Source of the DNA: Actinomycetes bacterium
GTDB taxonomy: Bacteria; Actinomycetota; Thermoleophilia; Miltoncostaeales; Miltoncostaeaceae
Reading direction: 5' to 3'
Assembly (NCBI GenBank): GCA_024639225.1
Contig: JAHEIS010000004.1
Coordinates: 1 to 42,623, forward strand
Length of the DNA: 42,623 bases
Every line of letters starts with the position of its first letter. The first letter of the stretch is position 1. This document shows, piece after piece, positions 25,317 through 34,621 of this stretch. Below the pieces are notes generated by a model that saw nothing but the letters and a program-made list of their open reading frames with translations, did not search any database and was not told where the DNA came from. The translations under genes were made by a program, and so were the position numbers.

Positions 25317-25580
25317 GTGGACGAAGCATTCCCCGCGGTCTGCGTGAGATTCGGGGCTTGGGCGGAATGCCGGCCCTGTGCCTCGTCGGCCACAGACACG
25401 AGCAGGGCGAGGACGACTGGGCGTCGCGGCCCGCACCGGCGTCGTCATCTCGGGTCGGCTGAGCGTCGAATTCGACGTCGAGACCGTCGCCCTCGGGCCG
25501 GTGATGCCATCTTCATTGCTGAGAGGGCCGATACAGGGTCGCCGTCACCCGGGGAGACGACGCGGTCATGCTCTTGACTG
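25317..25580 (+). pseudogene. decayed cupin-domain gene in three frames
   Basis: The 450-base gap between the dismutase and rnj holds a broken cupin. One frame gives DEAFPAVCVRFGAWAEC (from 25317), another gives GHRHEQGEDDW (25388-25420, cupin motif 1-like), a third gives TGVVISGRLSVEFD and ETVALGP (about 25440-25500), and the first frame resumes with GDAIFIAERADT before a TGA (about 25578-25580). The order VxxGRLxVxxD-x-LGPGDAxFI is typical of cupins. At least two frameshifts are needed, so it cannot be made as one protein. The rest of the gap (25250-25316, 25581-25665) shows nothing. Confidence 0.45.
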
Positions 25581-25665
25581 AGGCGCGGTGGGCGGGCTCC
25601 GCGCCCAGGGCACCCGTCGGTGAGGCGCCCCCTGCTCAGCGCTCAGGTAAGCCGATCGCCCCGAC

Positions 25666-27330
25666 TCAGACGTCGACGACGAGCGGGATCACCATCGGTC
25701 TCTGACCTGATCGCTTCTGGATCAGCGCCGCGGCGACGTCGTGGATCTTGTGCTGGAGCGCCGCGATGTCGGGCCGCGAGCCGGCAGCATCCTGAAGGGC
25801 ATTGTCCACATCGACGGCGACCTCCTCGATGAGTTCGTCGTCCGCGGCCAAGGCGCGGGCGACGATGTCGACATCGCCGATGACGGCTCCGTCCGAGCCG
25901 TCGATCGTGGCAACGATCATGACCACCCCGTCCTCGGCGAGATGCTTGCGATCCCGCAGGAGCTCCTCGGCGACGTCCCCGCCCCCCATCCGGTCCACGT
26001 AGGTGATGCCGGACGCCACGCGATCGACGATGCCGAACGACTCACTGCCGGCCTCCAGCAGGTCGCCGTTCGCCATGATCGCGATCTGCTCCGGCGTGAT
26101 GCCGACGGACATCGCCAGGTCGGCGTGGGCCTTCTGATGACGCGGCTCGCCGTGGATCGGCGCGAAGAACTTCGGTCGGATGAGCTGGAGCATCAGTAGG
26201 AGGTCGGCGGCGCTGCCGTGACCGGACACGTGGATGTCGGGGTCGCTCTCTTCGGTCATGACCCGGGCGCCCGCTGTGATGAGCCGGTTGATCGTGTCGT
26301 TCACGGCGATCTCATTCCCGGGAACGGTCCGGCACGAGAACACGACCGTGTCGCCGGCCTCGATCTGGATCTGCGGGTGCTCCCCGCGCGCGGCGCGGCT
26401 GAGGGCCGCCATGGCCTCGCCCTGGCTGCCCGTGCAGACGATCACCTGCTCGTCGGGACGCAGGCGCTCGAGGTCTCGGGGCTTCTTGACCAGGACCCCG
26501 TCATGGCTCGTGAGGTAGCCCAGATCGATCGCGATGCCGGCGTTGCGGTTGAGCGAGCGGCCGAGCAGGGCGACGCTGCGAGCGTCCTCGTACGCGGCGT
26601 CCAGTACGCCCTGCACGCGGTGAATGTGGGAGGAGAATGTCGTGACGATGACGCGCCCCGGCGCCGTCGCGAAGACCCGGCGCATCTCCTCGCCGACGGT
26701 CCGTTCCGGGCGGATCGATCCCCCCCGCTCCGAGTTGGTGCTGTCGGCCAGGAGCAGCAGAACGCCCCGATCTCCGAGCCGGCCGAGACCGGGGATGTCC
26801 GCCGGCGGACCGGCGACGGGCTGATGGTCGAACTTGAAGTCTCCGGTGTGCACCACGGTGCCCGCGGGCGTGTGGAGTGCCACCGCCAGGCAGTCGGGGA
26901 TGCTGTGGGTCAGAGGGACGAACTCGGCCTCGAAGGGCCCGATCCGAGCGGGCTTGTCGGGGCCGACCTCATGAAACTCGGCGTCGCGGGCGAGCTTGTG
27001 CTCGTCGAGCTTGCTGCGGACCAGCCCGATCGTGAAACGGGCGCCGTAGATCGGGACCTGCCCGATCGCCTTCAGCAGATATGGAAGCGCCCCGATGTGA
27101 TCCTCGTGGCCGTGCGTGAGGATCACGCCCAGCACATCGTCCTGCCGTTCTTCGAGGTACGAGAAGTCCGGCAGGACGATGTCGACCCCCAGTTGATCGG
27201 CGTTCGGGAAGGTCACCCCGCAGTCGATCAGCACGATCTTGTCGTCGTGCTCGATGACGTACAGGTTCTTCCCGATTTCTCCGCTACCCCCGAGGGGGGC
27301 AACGCGTACGTGGTCCTTGGCGTCGGCCAT
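25666..27330 (-). CDS. rnj: ribonuclease J
   Basis: A 554-aa beta-CASP metallo-beta-lactamase nuclease with endo- and 5'-3' exonuclease activity in mRNA decay and rRNA maturation. The start RVAPLGGSGEIGKN is diagnostic. Metal motif LTHGHEDHIG (HxHxDH at 73-78), HTGDFKFD, LADSTNSERGG and SGHGSAADL in the C-terminal part are all present. ATG start. It lies upstream of ftsK (with the dismutase inserted between) and 81 bases downstream of dapA, as in many actinobacteria. Confidence 0.96.
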   Translation of the reverse strand: MADAKDHVRVAPLGGSGEIGKNLYVIEHDDKIVLIDCGVTFPNADQLGVDIVLPDFSYLEERQDDVLGVILTHGHEDHIGALPYLLKAIGQVPIYGARFTIGLVRSKLDEHKLARDAEFHEVGPDKPARIGPFEAEFVPLTHSIPDCLAVALHTPAGTVVHTGDFKFDHQPVAGPPADIPGLGRLGDRGVLLLLADSTNSERGGSIRPERTVGEEMRRVFATAPGRVIVTTFSSHIHRVQGVLDAAYEDARSVALLGRSLNRNAGIAIDLGYLTSHDGVLVKKPRDLERLRPDEQVIVCTGSQGEAMAALSRAARGEHPQIQIEAGDTVVFSCRTVPGNEIAVNDTINRLITAGARVMTEESDPDIHVSGHGSAADLLLMLQLIRPKFFAPIHGEPRHQKAHADLAMSVGITPEQIAIMANGDLLEAGSESFGIVDRVASGITYVDRMGGGDVAEELLRDRKHLAEDGVVMIVATIDGSDGAVIGDVDIVARALAADDELIEEVAVDVDNALQDAAGSRPDIAALQHKIHDVAAALIQKRSGQRPMVIPLVVDV

Positions 27331-27411
27331 GTGGCGCGGACGTCCTTCCGTTGTGGGTTCAGAAAAGGGTTCTCAGGGCGGTGAAAGCATGACGTCCGGC
27401 GAGGACGCCGT

Positions 27412-28296
27412 TCATCCCGCGGCTGTCGCGCTGATTCCCTGTGCATCGAGCACGGTGCGCAGGATGTCCCGCTCGACGGGCGTCGCTTCGACGAGGGGCA
27501 GCCTCACCCGTGCGGAGGGTATCTGCCCCCGCATCTCGAGTGCAGCCTTGATGAGGATGGGGTTCGTGCTCACGAACAGACCCGAGTAGAGCCCGGCGAG
27601 CTCGGCATCGAGGGCGGCCGCGCGCTCGGGATCGCCCGACTCGACCGCCTCGGCGATCGCGGCGAGCTGGGGGGCGACCAGATGCGACACGACCGAGATG
27701 ACGCCGGCTCCGCCGAGTTCCATCACGGGCAGCAGCAGGTCATCGTTACCCGCATAGATCGCAAGGTCCGAGCCCGCCATGATCGCGCGCGTCTCGTCGA
27801 GATCCTCGTTCGCCTGCTTGAGGGCCACGACGCCGTCGATCTCGGCGATCTCGCAGACGACGTCGGGCGGCATGTTGAGGCTGGTGCGGCCGGGGATGTT
27901 GTAGAGGACGACAGGCAGGCCGACTGCCGCCATCGCGCCGAAATGGCCGATCAGGCCCGCCCTGGGCGGGCGGTTGTAGTACGGCGTCACCGCGAGGACA
28001 CCGTCGACGCCGAGGCCGGAGACCGCCTCGGTCAGGTGGACGGAGTGGGCGGTGTCGTTGGAGCCCGTCCCCGCGATGATGCTCGCTCGGTCACCGATCT
28101 CGGAGACGGCGATCTCGCACAGCCGGATCTTCTCCTCATCGGTCAGCGTTGATGCTTCCCCGGTCGTGCCGGCGACGACGAGGCCGTGGCTACCGTCGTC
28201 GATCAGCGATCGACAGAGCGTGGCGAACGCGTCTTCGTCGACGCTTTCGTCTTCGGAAAAGGGCGTCGCAATCGCAGTCAGGATCTGGCCGAACAC
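27412..28296 (-). CDS. dapA: 4-hydroxy-tetrahydrodipicolinate synthase
   Basis: A 294-aa TIM-barrel aldolase that condenses pyruvate with aspartate semialdehyde, the first committed step to lysine and diaminopimelate. Schiff-base Lys160 (VVALKQAN), Tyr132 (LYNIPGRT), GTTGE (43-47) and TPYYNRP (104-110) are intact. GTG start. It precedes rnj on the same strand. Confidence 0.95.
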   Translation of the reverse strand: MFGQILTAIATPFSEDESVDEDAFATLCRSLIDDGSHGLVVAGTTGEASTLTDEEKIRLCEIAVSEIGDRASIIAGTGSNDTAHSVHLTEAVSGLGVDGVLAVTPYYNRPPRAGLIGHFGAMAAVGLPVVLYNIPGRTSLNMPPDVVCEIAEIDGVVALKQANEDLDETRAIMAGSDLAIYAGNDDLLLPVMELGGAGVISVVSHLVAPQLAAIAEAVESGDPERAAALDAELAGLYSGLFVSTNPILIKAALEMRGQIPSARVRLPLVEATPVERDILRTVLDAQGISATAAG

Positions 28297-28326
28297 GCGC
28301 GCGAGTATAACGGCGGGCGTCGGGGC

Positions 28327-28818
28327 TCAGGCGCTCATTCTGTAGTCCCTGGGCGGCGCGGACTCCCGGTAACAGGCGGCGCGGGCGCTATCGAGGGCGG
28401 CGAGGATGTGGCGCTCCTCGACGGTGCTGAGGCGCGCTTCGTGGGCGAGCGCCTCCTGCTCGGACGCCAGGAAGCGCAGCGTGCGTCGGCGCGCCCGCCC
28501 GGGCTCACGTGCACGGGCGACCAGGCCCTCGGCCCCGGCGAGCTGGGCGAGATAGGCGTTGACGGCGGCGCTCCGCACGGGGCCGCCGGGGAGCTCCTTC
28601 CGTTCGCGACGCAGGGCCACGAGTTCCCGCTCCCAGGCGCCGGGCCGCGGCTGCCAACGGGCCACGTCGCGGGCCAGCCGGTCGGCTGCCCGCCCACCGC
28701 GACCACCGGCCCGGCCGGCCCAGCTCCGCAGCTGGCCCACGAGCTTGACGCGGGCGTCATCGTCGCTGCGATCGCTCAGCCAGCCCTTGATCGAGAGCGC
28801 GAGAAGGGCGACCGCCAA
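28327..28818 (-). CDS. hypothetical protein, start uncertain
   Basis: Not recognised. From the TTG at 28818 it encodes 163 aa: a hydrophobic start (AVALLALSIKGWL) then a long Arg/Ala-rich helical region with possible coiled coil (about 40-140). The same frame continues coding-like upstream (LRLFRLLGFLGRRQGRL) to a TGA at 28876-28878. Before that stop there is an ATG at 28896, overlapping the cupin stop as ATGA, followed by only six codons. So an in-frame stop may have cut the original start from the gene, or a CTG/TTG is used. It lies between dapA and the cupin gene. Confidence 0.5.
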   Translation of the reverse strand: MAVALLALSIKGWLSDRSDDDARVKLVGQLRSWAGRAGGRGGRAADRLARDVARWQPRPGAWERELVALRRERKELPGGPVRSAAVNAYLAQLAGAEGLVARAREPGRARRRTLRFLASEQEALAHEARLSTVEERHILAALDSARAACYRESAPPRDYRMSA

Positions 28819-28892
28819 GCGCCCCTGGCGGCGGCCCAGGAATCCGAGGAGCCGAAAGAGCCGCAGGGCCAGGATTCAGCCCGCCGGGGCGG

Positions 28893-29300
28893 TCATGTGC
28901 GTGGGATCTCCTCGCCGGTCTCCGGGTCGAGCCGGATGCCGTCGGTTATTCCGGGGCCCGGAGGCGCTCCCATGGTCAGCCATTCCGACGGGCCGCCCGT
29001 GTTCTTGATGCGGCGTGGCGTGTCCTTGGGGATCGCCATCCAGTCGCCGTCCTGGATGACGTGGTCCTCGCTGCCCACCTGGAGCGTCTGCGGGCCTCCT
29101 GAGACAAGGTGGTAGACCTCCTCCTGAGTTCCGTGGCGGTGGTAGGCCATCTCGTTGCCCGGCTCGTAGTGCCAGCGGCGGATGACCATGTGTTCCGTCC
29201 CGAGGGCGCCCGAGATGTCTCGCGATCCGGCACCTCCACCTCTGCGCTCACGCAGTTCGACGTCGCCTTCGGCGACCTTGCTGAAGGGGTGTTCTGACAC
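28893..29300 (-). CDS. cupin-domain protein
   Basis: A 135-aa single-domain cupin. Motif 1 is YHRHGTQEEVYHLVSG (His, His, Glu metal ligands, about residues 56-71) and motif 2 is GDWMAIPKDTPRRIKNTG (the final His of the usual set is replaced by Arg in this stretch). GTG 29300 is chosen because GGAGGA stands five bases upstream; the longer frame is not coding-like. Small cupins bind metal and act as isomerases, dioxygenases or sensors; none can be selected here. Confidence 0.78.
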   Translation of the reverse strand: MSEHPFSKVAEGDVELRERRGGGAGSRDISGALGTEHMVIRRWHYEPGNEMAYHRHGTQEEVYHLVSGGPQTLQVGSEDHVIQDGDWMAIPKDTPRRIKNTGGPSEWLTMGAPPGPGITDGIRLDPETGEEIPRT

Positions 29301-29404
29301 GTGTCCTCCGATCGACTCCTGACGGTACCAGCGTACCCGGATGGGGAGATCCGGGCGCGGGCGGGAGTTGCGGCGAGCTGGCCGTCGCGGGGCCGATCGC
29401 ACCC

Positions 29405-29448
29405 ATGTCCCGGCCCGGAGGCGATCATGTCCCGGTCCGGAGGCGATC
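29405..29448. repeat. 22-bp tandem duplication
   Basis: Two adjacent copies of a 22-base unit (ATGTCCCGG-C/T-CCGGAGGCGATC) at 29405-29426 and 29427-29448, differing at one base. Each contains a ribosome-binding-like GGAGG. No gene depends on it. Confidence 0.85.
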
Positions 29449-29583
29449 AGGACGTTCTCATCCTCTGCGCTGGCGCGGCGCGCCCCGTTGACGGACGCTG
29501 ACCCGGACCTCGGCGACATGCTCCGATGTCAAGCGGGCGACCGGGGAGAACGCGTAGGTCGGCGGGCCGGATCGCGGCCCGTT

Positions 29584-29627
29584 CCAAGCCCACGGCGACT
29601 GCTACTGGGTTTCTCCATTGGGCTTGG
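29584..29627 (-). terminator. possible terminator hairpin after the kinase operon
   Basis: CCAAGCCCA (29584-29592) and TGGGCTTGG (29619-29627) form a 9-bp stem with a 26-base loop, about 28 bases past the histidine kinase stop. The large loop makes this uncertain. Confidence 0.3.
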
Positions 29628-29654
29628 CGCGGCCCCCGACGCTCGGCGACACTC

Positions 29655-31982
29655 TCACTGACCCTGCCGTGCCGTCGCAGTCTGCGCCGATTCGGTGGAG
29701 TCGCTACTGAAGTGATCGATCGCCTGAGCGACCGTCCGCAGAGCCGCTGCCAGGGTGTCTTCGTCAAGGTCGCCGTTTCTGCAGCTGTCTTCCAGTTGTT
29801 CGCAGCTGGCCTCCATCGACACCGCCCCAAGAGCCGCGGCGGAAGACTTCAGCGTATGAGCTTCGCGCGAGACCAGTTCGAGGTCGTGCAGGGCCGCCGC
29901 CCTGTCGAGCCGCTTCACACGGGCGGAGGCTTCATCGATGAAGGTGCGAACAATGGCGCGTACTGCCTCGTCTCCGAGCTGACTGCGCAGCTCGGCAAGC
30001 GGCAGCGTGTCGATCCGCACGTCGCCTTCGAGATCGACACTCGTCTGGTCCGAGCGTCTCGCCGACCATACTGACAGCGTCTTCTCCAGCTGGGTCCGCC
30101 GGAGGGGCTTTGAGAGGAAGTCGTCCATGCCGGCTTCGGCACACCTGCGCCGGTCCTGTTCAAGCGTGCTGGCTGTCATGGCGATGATCGGGGTTCTTGC
30201 CGCGTCCCCGAGGAGTTGTCGGATCTCGGAGGTGGCCTCGAACCCGTCCATGCCCGGCATTCGGCAGTCCATCAGGAACACGTCGATCTCGCTCTCTCGA
30301 GCGATCTCGACGGCGTCCATCCCGCTCGATCCCGTTACAACCTCGTAACCGAGACCCTCGACCAACCTGGCAATGACCTCGCGGTTGAGCGAGGAGTCTT
30401 CGATCACACCGACCCGCCCACCGCTTCCGGTCGGTCGCCCGGACTCCTCCGGGGCCGCAGCGGAGTTCGGAAGATCCTTGGGCGCAGGCGCCACGGGGAG
30501 ATCGAGCCGAAACACCGATCCCACTCCGAGCTCGCTCCTCACCTCGACATGTCCTCCCATCCCCTCGGCGAGCCGCTGGCAGATGGCGAGGCCGAGCCCC
30601 GTTCCGCCGGACTGTCTGGCGTACGTCGCCTCACCCTGCGCAAACGGCTCGAACAGCCGCGACATCTCGTCCTCGGTGAGCCCAACTCCAGTGTCGCTGA
30701 CCATCACCGTGAGGCGATGCAATTCGAGATCGTCATCCGTGACGAGTGAGGCGTCGACGCTGATCATTCCTGTGTCGGTGAACTTCACCGCATTGGAGAC
30801 GAGGTTCTGGATGATCTGGCGTGTTCTGACCACGTCCCCGACTACAGGGGCGCGAAGCGATGAATCATCGAGGCGCGCGACCATCTCGAGGCCCTTCGCC
30901 TCGGCCTTCGCCGTGAACAAGGTGATGCATTGAGCGATCTCCTCACGAGGCACGAAGCGAGACTGACTGAAGTCCAGCATTCCCGCTTCGATCTTCGAGA
31001 TATCGAGAATGTCGCCGATCACGTTCAGCATGTGGTCGGCTGATTCATCCATCATTCGGACGATGCTCTGCGCGTCATCAGCAAGAGTGGCCTGGCGAAG
31101 CAGATCGATCAGGCCCGTCAAGCCGGTGAGCGGAGTGCGCAACTCATGGCTCATCGTGGCGAGGAAGCGGGACTTGGTCGTCGAGGCCTCGAGGGCGGCA
31201 TCGCGCATCTGAACCAGATCGGACGCCGCGCGAACGCGATCGCTGACGTCACGGTAGATCCACAGACGCCCTTGGAGTTCGTCTTCGGAGTAGGCGGGCA
31301 CGAAATCGCGCTCCAGCGTCCGTCCATCGACGAGTGTGATTTGCTCACCACGGACGACCTCATCGGCGGCGAGAATCTCCTCGATACGCCCGAGAAAGCG
31401 ATCCGTCGCGACAAGATCAGCGAGATCTTCGGCCGCCTTTTCGCAGTCGGCGCCGACTAGGTCGGTTGGGGGCACGGGAATGTCGAACAGATCGCACAAC
31501 TCCTGGTTTGCGAGTGCGATATTCCGGTCGGCGTCCTCGACGAGGACGCCGCTTCCGAGGTTGGAGATCAGCGCCCAGAGCCGCCCGGAGGTTTCTTTGA
31601 GCTCGGCCTCCCGTTCGAGCCGATCCGAGATGTCTCGCACCCAGGCGGTGAAGATTGGCTGCACATCGTGATCGGATCGCGTGATGCTCAACTCGACGGG
31701 GAATACCGTCCCGCCGCGGCGTTGGGCGACGATCTCGATGCGCTGACCGAGCACTACGGTGCTGCCGTCTCGGAGATGGCGCCGGAACCCTTGTCGGTGG
31801 GGCTCACGAAGATCGGGAGGCACGATCAGCTCGACCATTTCCCTGCCGATCGCCTCCCGCTCGTCATAGCCGAAGATCTCTTGCGCAGCTTTGTTGAATT
31901 CGACAATGACCCCGTGCGCATCGATGGAGACAATTGCGTCGAGGGCCGCATCGATCATCGCTGCGTGACGGCTGTCAGTCAT
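29655..31982 (-). CDS. hybrid sensor histidine kinase: PAS-PAS-HisKA-HATPase-REC-HPt
   Basis: A 775-aa cytoplasmic hybrid kinase with no membrane segment. Two PAS domains (about 1-122 and 135-250; the first has FNKAAQEIFGYDEREAIG) are followed by HisKA with phospho-acceptor His279 (MSHELRTPLTGL), HATPase_c (N box QNLVSNAVKFTDTG, G1 SDTGVGL, G2 GGTGLGLAI; about 385-498), a receiver (524-640) with phospho-acceptor Asp572 (FLMDCRMPGMDG) and Lys625, and a C-terminal HPt domain (about 660-765) with His709 in REAHTLKSSAAALG. This is a complete internal His-Asp-His relay needing an outside receiver. The nearest lone receiver in the window is the REC domain fused to a PIG-L deacetylase at 39-40 kb. 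It lies 56 bases downstream of the SdrD-like gene. Confidence 0.93.
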   Translation of the reverse strand: MTDSRHAAMIDAALDAIVSIDAHGVIVEFNKAAQEIFGYDEREAIGREMVELIVPPDLREPHRQGFRRHLRDGSTVVLGQRIEIVAQRRGGTVFPVELSITRSDHDVQPIFTAWVRDISDRLEREAELKETSGRLWALISNLGSGVLVEDADRNIALANQELCDLFDIPVPPTDLVGADCEKAAEDLADLVATDRFLGRIEEILAADEVVRGEQITLVDGRTLERDFVPAYSEDELQGRLWIYRDVSDRVRAASDLVQMRDAALEASTTKSRFLATMSHELRTPLTGLTGLIDLLRQATLADDAQSIVRMMDESADHMLNVIGDILDISKIEAGMLDFSQSRFVPREEIAQCITLFTAKAEAKGLEMVARLDDSSLRAPVVGDVVRTRQIIQNLVSNAVKFTDTGMISVDASLVTDDDLELHRLTVMVSDTGVGLTEDEMSRLFEPFAQGEATYARQSGGTGLGLAICQRLAEGMGGHVEVRSELGVGSVFRLDLPVAPAPKDLPNSAAAPEESGRPTGSGGRVGVIEDSSLNREVIARLVEGLGYEVVTGSSGMDAVEIARESEIDVFLMDCRMPGMDGFEATSEIRQLLGDAARTPIIAMTASTLEQDRRRCAEAGMDDFLSKPLRRTQLEKTLSVWSARRSDQTSVDLEGDVRIDTLPLAELRSQLGDEAVRAIVRTFIDEASARVKRLDRAAALHDLELVSREAHTLKSSAAALGAVSMEASCEQLEDSCRNGDLDEDTLAAALRTVAQAIDHFSSDSTESAQTATARQGQ

Positions 31983-32038
31983 GGAAAGACCTTTCGGCGG
32001 GTGGCAGCTATGAGCATCGGCATCTACTGGCGCGGGGT

Positions 32039-34621
32039 TTATCTCGTATCAGGAGCCCATCCGACGGAGAGATCAACGACGCTGCGCCCGAAATCGACTC
32101 GGCCGATTGGCAAGCGCACGAAAGCACCAACGCGGTTTCCATGCGGATCAGCTGTACTCCCCGCCGCCGCCAGGGTCGGCGTTAGCCCCTTGAGGGACTC
32201 CTGGTCGACGTCAATGGCAATCTCATACGTGCCCGGCAGGGAAGCCGGGGGAGCGGCGGTGTGATCCCATCGGAAGGCGTAGTAACCGTCTTCGTCCACG
32301 GAGACCCTCGCAACCGTGGGTCCGCCCGGACGCCGCAGCAAGACTTCCAGGCCCGGCCCGAGCGGTTCTTCCGACGCGCCCTGCCGTCCGTCGGCGTTGT
32401 GATCCCGCCAGAGCCTCCCCCCGACCGTCAGGGGAGCCGGATGGCAAAGGACCTCGAGGTCTCCGAGTCCCGTCGCCTTGCCGAAGGTGCCGTTCTGCTC
32501 CTCGGCATCGACGTCCTCGCTCACCAGCACCTCGTACCGGTGGGTGTGATCACCCGTTTGCGCGTTGAACCACGCGGTCCCGGAGCTGAACAGCCCGACC
32601 GGGTCGAGCACCGTGCTCGCCACCGTGTCGGAGCCGGCCAGCGCCGCGACGCTTCCAAGGCCCGTCTCTTCGTGCCGCACGAACGGCGAAACGAACTCCT
32701 CAGCGAAGAAGTACTCGGCCGAACCGCGCGTCCGGGTGAACGGCCCCGGCGGGCCGCGACCGGTGTCTTGTGGCGCGGCGCCCAGCGACCCACACCGCCC
32801 ATTCTGCTCGAGCGTCCATTGCCCTCTGACCAGGCACGCCCGCAACAGCTCACCCGCCGTCGCACGCGATTCGTCAGGGGTCATGTCGCCAAGATCGGGG
32901 GCATAGTTGGCGTGGCCCCACTGATGCCCTTGGCGGTCAAGCAGTGCGATGGTCATCCCAGCTGCATCGAACTCGATGTCGGACAGCACCGGCTGGGGAT
33001 CATCCGCGAAGTCCACATCCCCCACCCACGGCGCCCATGGCGTTGCGCGGCTCCCGTCGGGCGGCGAAGCCGGCGCGCTACGCCGGTAATCGAGCGGGAT
33101 CGAGAGGATCGACTCGAAACGTCCCGCCGCGAGACGAACGACGTGAGCGGAGAGGTCTTCTGCTTGGCCAGACTCCTGCGCGCTGCAGACGACTCCGAGG
33201 TACACGCCGCTCTCGATCACGGCCAATCCCCATGGCCGCACGTCTTCATCGGATGCGCACCCCGGATTGGGAACGGGCCAGGCGTCGCGCAGTCGCCGAT
33301 CCGCGACGTTGATCGCGAGCAGGGTGCGATCGAACAGGTTGACGGCCCACAGGATCTGGCCCGTGGAATCGATGTCGAGGTCACCGAACGCACGTCTGCC
33401 GACCGCCGCAAAGGCGGCGATGTCGTGGCTCGGGCGGTCCACGCGCGGCGGCAACTCCTCATTGCCCTGGGTGCCGTCGCGCGGGTCGGGCCCCGTCCTC
33501 ACCCGTGCGCCCGCCAGGGCGCCGGACATGTCCGGCGGATAGCGCAAGCTCTCGACATCCAGCCATTCCCGCCCCTCGTTGCCTCCGCCGAGCGGGTCCG
33601 CGATCACGTAGATGCCCCCCGTCCCCAGCGCGCCGAGGTCGGCATGCCGTTTGAGCATTGCAGCGGCAAACAGCCGATCATGACGCCGGTCGTGGGCGAT
33701 GCCCCACGCTGCCCCGACCTCGGAGACGGACGCCAGGTGCAGGGGTGCTGGACCGGTACCGCCGATCCAGCGGGCGGCGGGCACGATGGTCGCCGGCGGC
33801 CAGTCCGATGGCGGAAACGTCTCTTCGAAGTCGGTGGCCTCCCACGGGAAGCTGACCACGGCGTCACGTGCGCCCGGAGCCCGATCGCCCGTGATCGTTG
33901 AATGGTCTCCCGAGATGAAGCAGGTCGTCGCAAGCGGTGGCCCCTCTTGGCAGTAGTCGAGGGGGCGGATCAAGGCAAGGTCCGAGCGTGCGCCGCGCTC
34001 GACGAACTGCACCGGTCCGACGTCGTCGCCGACCCGAGGGGTGGGGAACAGATCCTCGGGGATGTCCGAGAACTCCAGCCGGAACGGCCCGTCCCGCGAG
34101 GGTGTGAGCTCGTAGTCACCCGTCGGACCGCTCACCGCACGATCGACCACACTTTCATTCCGGTCCCGCAGCACCACCGCAACTCCCGCGACGGGCGCGT
34201 CCGTACGCCCACCGGCAACGCCCGCGGAGTCGCGAACGCCGTCAGCGTCGTAATCGACGAAGACCGTGCCCGCGATCTCTCGCCCGCCCCGCTCGCCGCC
34301 GAGCATGATGGCCGCGCCCGCGATCAGCGCGACCGCACCGATCGCGATCGCGATCTTTCGGTTCGACCGGTGCAGGCCGGCGACAAGCCTCCTCGTCGCA
34401 TCGACCGCCCGGCGGCGGCGAACGCGATCGACAACGCCCAGCGAGACCAACGCTTCGATGTGGCGCTCGGTCACCCGGATGCGCTCGCTGCCGGCCCGCT
34501 CGACAAGCTCCGCAACTGACTCGGGGTCGTCGGCGACCCGCCCGTGCTCCTTGAGGGCGTTGACGATCGCGGCCAGCCGAGCGATCTCATCGTCCCAGGA
34601 GCTGTCGTCCTCGACGTTCAC
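32039..34621 (-). CDS. large membrane-anchored SdrD-like surface protein
   Basis: An 860-aa protein with the N-terminus inside. Residues 1-85 are cytoplasmic: an acidic helical part and a helix-turn-helix-like segment VTERHIEALVSLGVVDRV (about 50-67), then a basic patch. One transmembrane helix (about 89-107, IAIAIGAVALIAGAAIML) is followed by an SdrD B-like domain (about 116-175, GTVFVDYDADGVRDSAG). A long middle region looks like a beta-propeller (repeated blocks such as DLDIDSTGQILWAVNLFDRT, GVYLGVVCSAQESGQ, SDIEFDAAGMTIALLDRQGH), and a second SdrD B-like domain follows (about 715-800, GGRLWRDHNADGRQG). The two SdrD-like domains have Asp-rich calcium-binding-type loops. GTG 34621 overlaps the upstream gene stop (GTGA), which fixes the start. 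Likely surface-exposed binding or scaffold protein; ligand unknown. Confidence 0.75.
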   Translation of the reverse strand: MNVEDDSSWDDEIARLAAIVNALKEHGRVADDPESVAELVERAGSERIRVTERHIEALVSLGVVDRVRRRRAVDATRRLVAGLHRSNRKIAIAIGAVALIAGAAIMLGGERGGREIAGTVFVDYDADGVRDSAGVAGGRTDAPVAGVAVVLRDRNESVVDRAVSGPTGDYELTPSRDGPFRLEFSDIPEDLFPTPRVGDDVGPVQFVERGARSDLALIRPLDYCQEGPPLATTCFISGDHSTITGDRAPGARDAVVSFPWEATDFEETFPPSDWPPATIVPAARWIGGTGPAPLHLASVSEVGAAWGIAHDRRHDRLFAAAMLKRHADLGALGTGGIYVIADPLGGGNEGREWLDVESLRYPPDMSGALAGARVRTGPDPRDGTQGNEELPPRVDRPSHDIAAFAAVGRRAFGDLDIDSTGQILWAVNLFDRTLLAINVADRRLRDAWPVPNPGCASDEDVRPWGLAVIESGVYLGVVCSAQESGQAEDLSAHVVRLAAGRFESILSIPLDYRRSAPASPPDGSRATPWAPWVGDVDFADDPQPVLSDIEFDAAGMTIALLDRQGHQWGHANYAPDLGDMTPDESRATAGELLRACLVRGQWTLEQNGRCGSLGAAPQDTGRGPPGPFTRTRGSAEYFFAEEFVSPFVRHEETGLGSVAALAGSDTVASTVLDPVGLFSSGTAWFNAQTGDHTHRYEVLVSEDVDAEEQNGTFGKATGLGDLEVLCHPAPLTVGGRLWRDHNADGRQGASEEPLGPGLEVLLRRPGGPTVARVSVDEDGYYAFRWDHTAAPPASLPGTYEIAIDVDQESLKGLTPTLAAAGSTADPHGNRVGAFVRLPIGRVDFGRSVVDLSVGWAPDTR

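Larger units (their letters stand above)
29301..29654. other. 354-base intergenic region between cupin and kinase genes
   Basis: No gene seen on either strand. It contains a 22-bp tandem duplication (29405-29448), a widely spaced inverted repeat (29584-29627) and two copies of CTCGGCGACA. It is downstream of the kinase gene and upstream of the cupin gene, so it must contain the cupin promoter, which I could not locate. Confidence 0.4.

Noticed and set aside
25741-27384. Long plus-strand frames opposite rnj
   Set aside because: High-GC shadow frames with no motifs; rnj on the minus strand is complete and unambiguous.
32261-33901. A 546-codon plus-strand frame opposite the SdrD-like gene
   Set aside because: Arg/His/Pro-rich composition without domains; the minus-strand product has a membrane helix and SdrD-like domains and is coupled to its neighbour.
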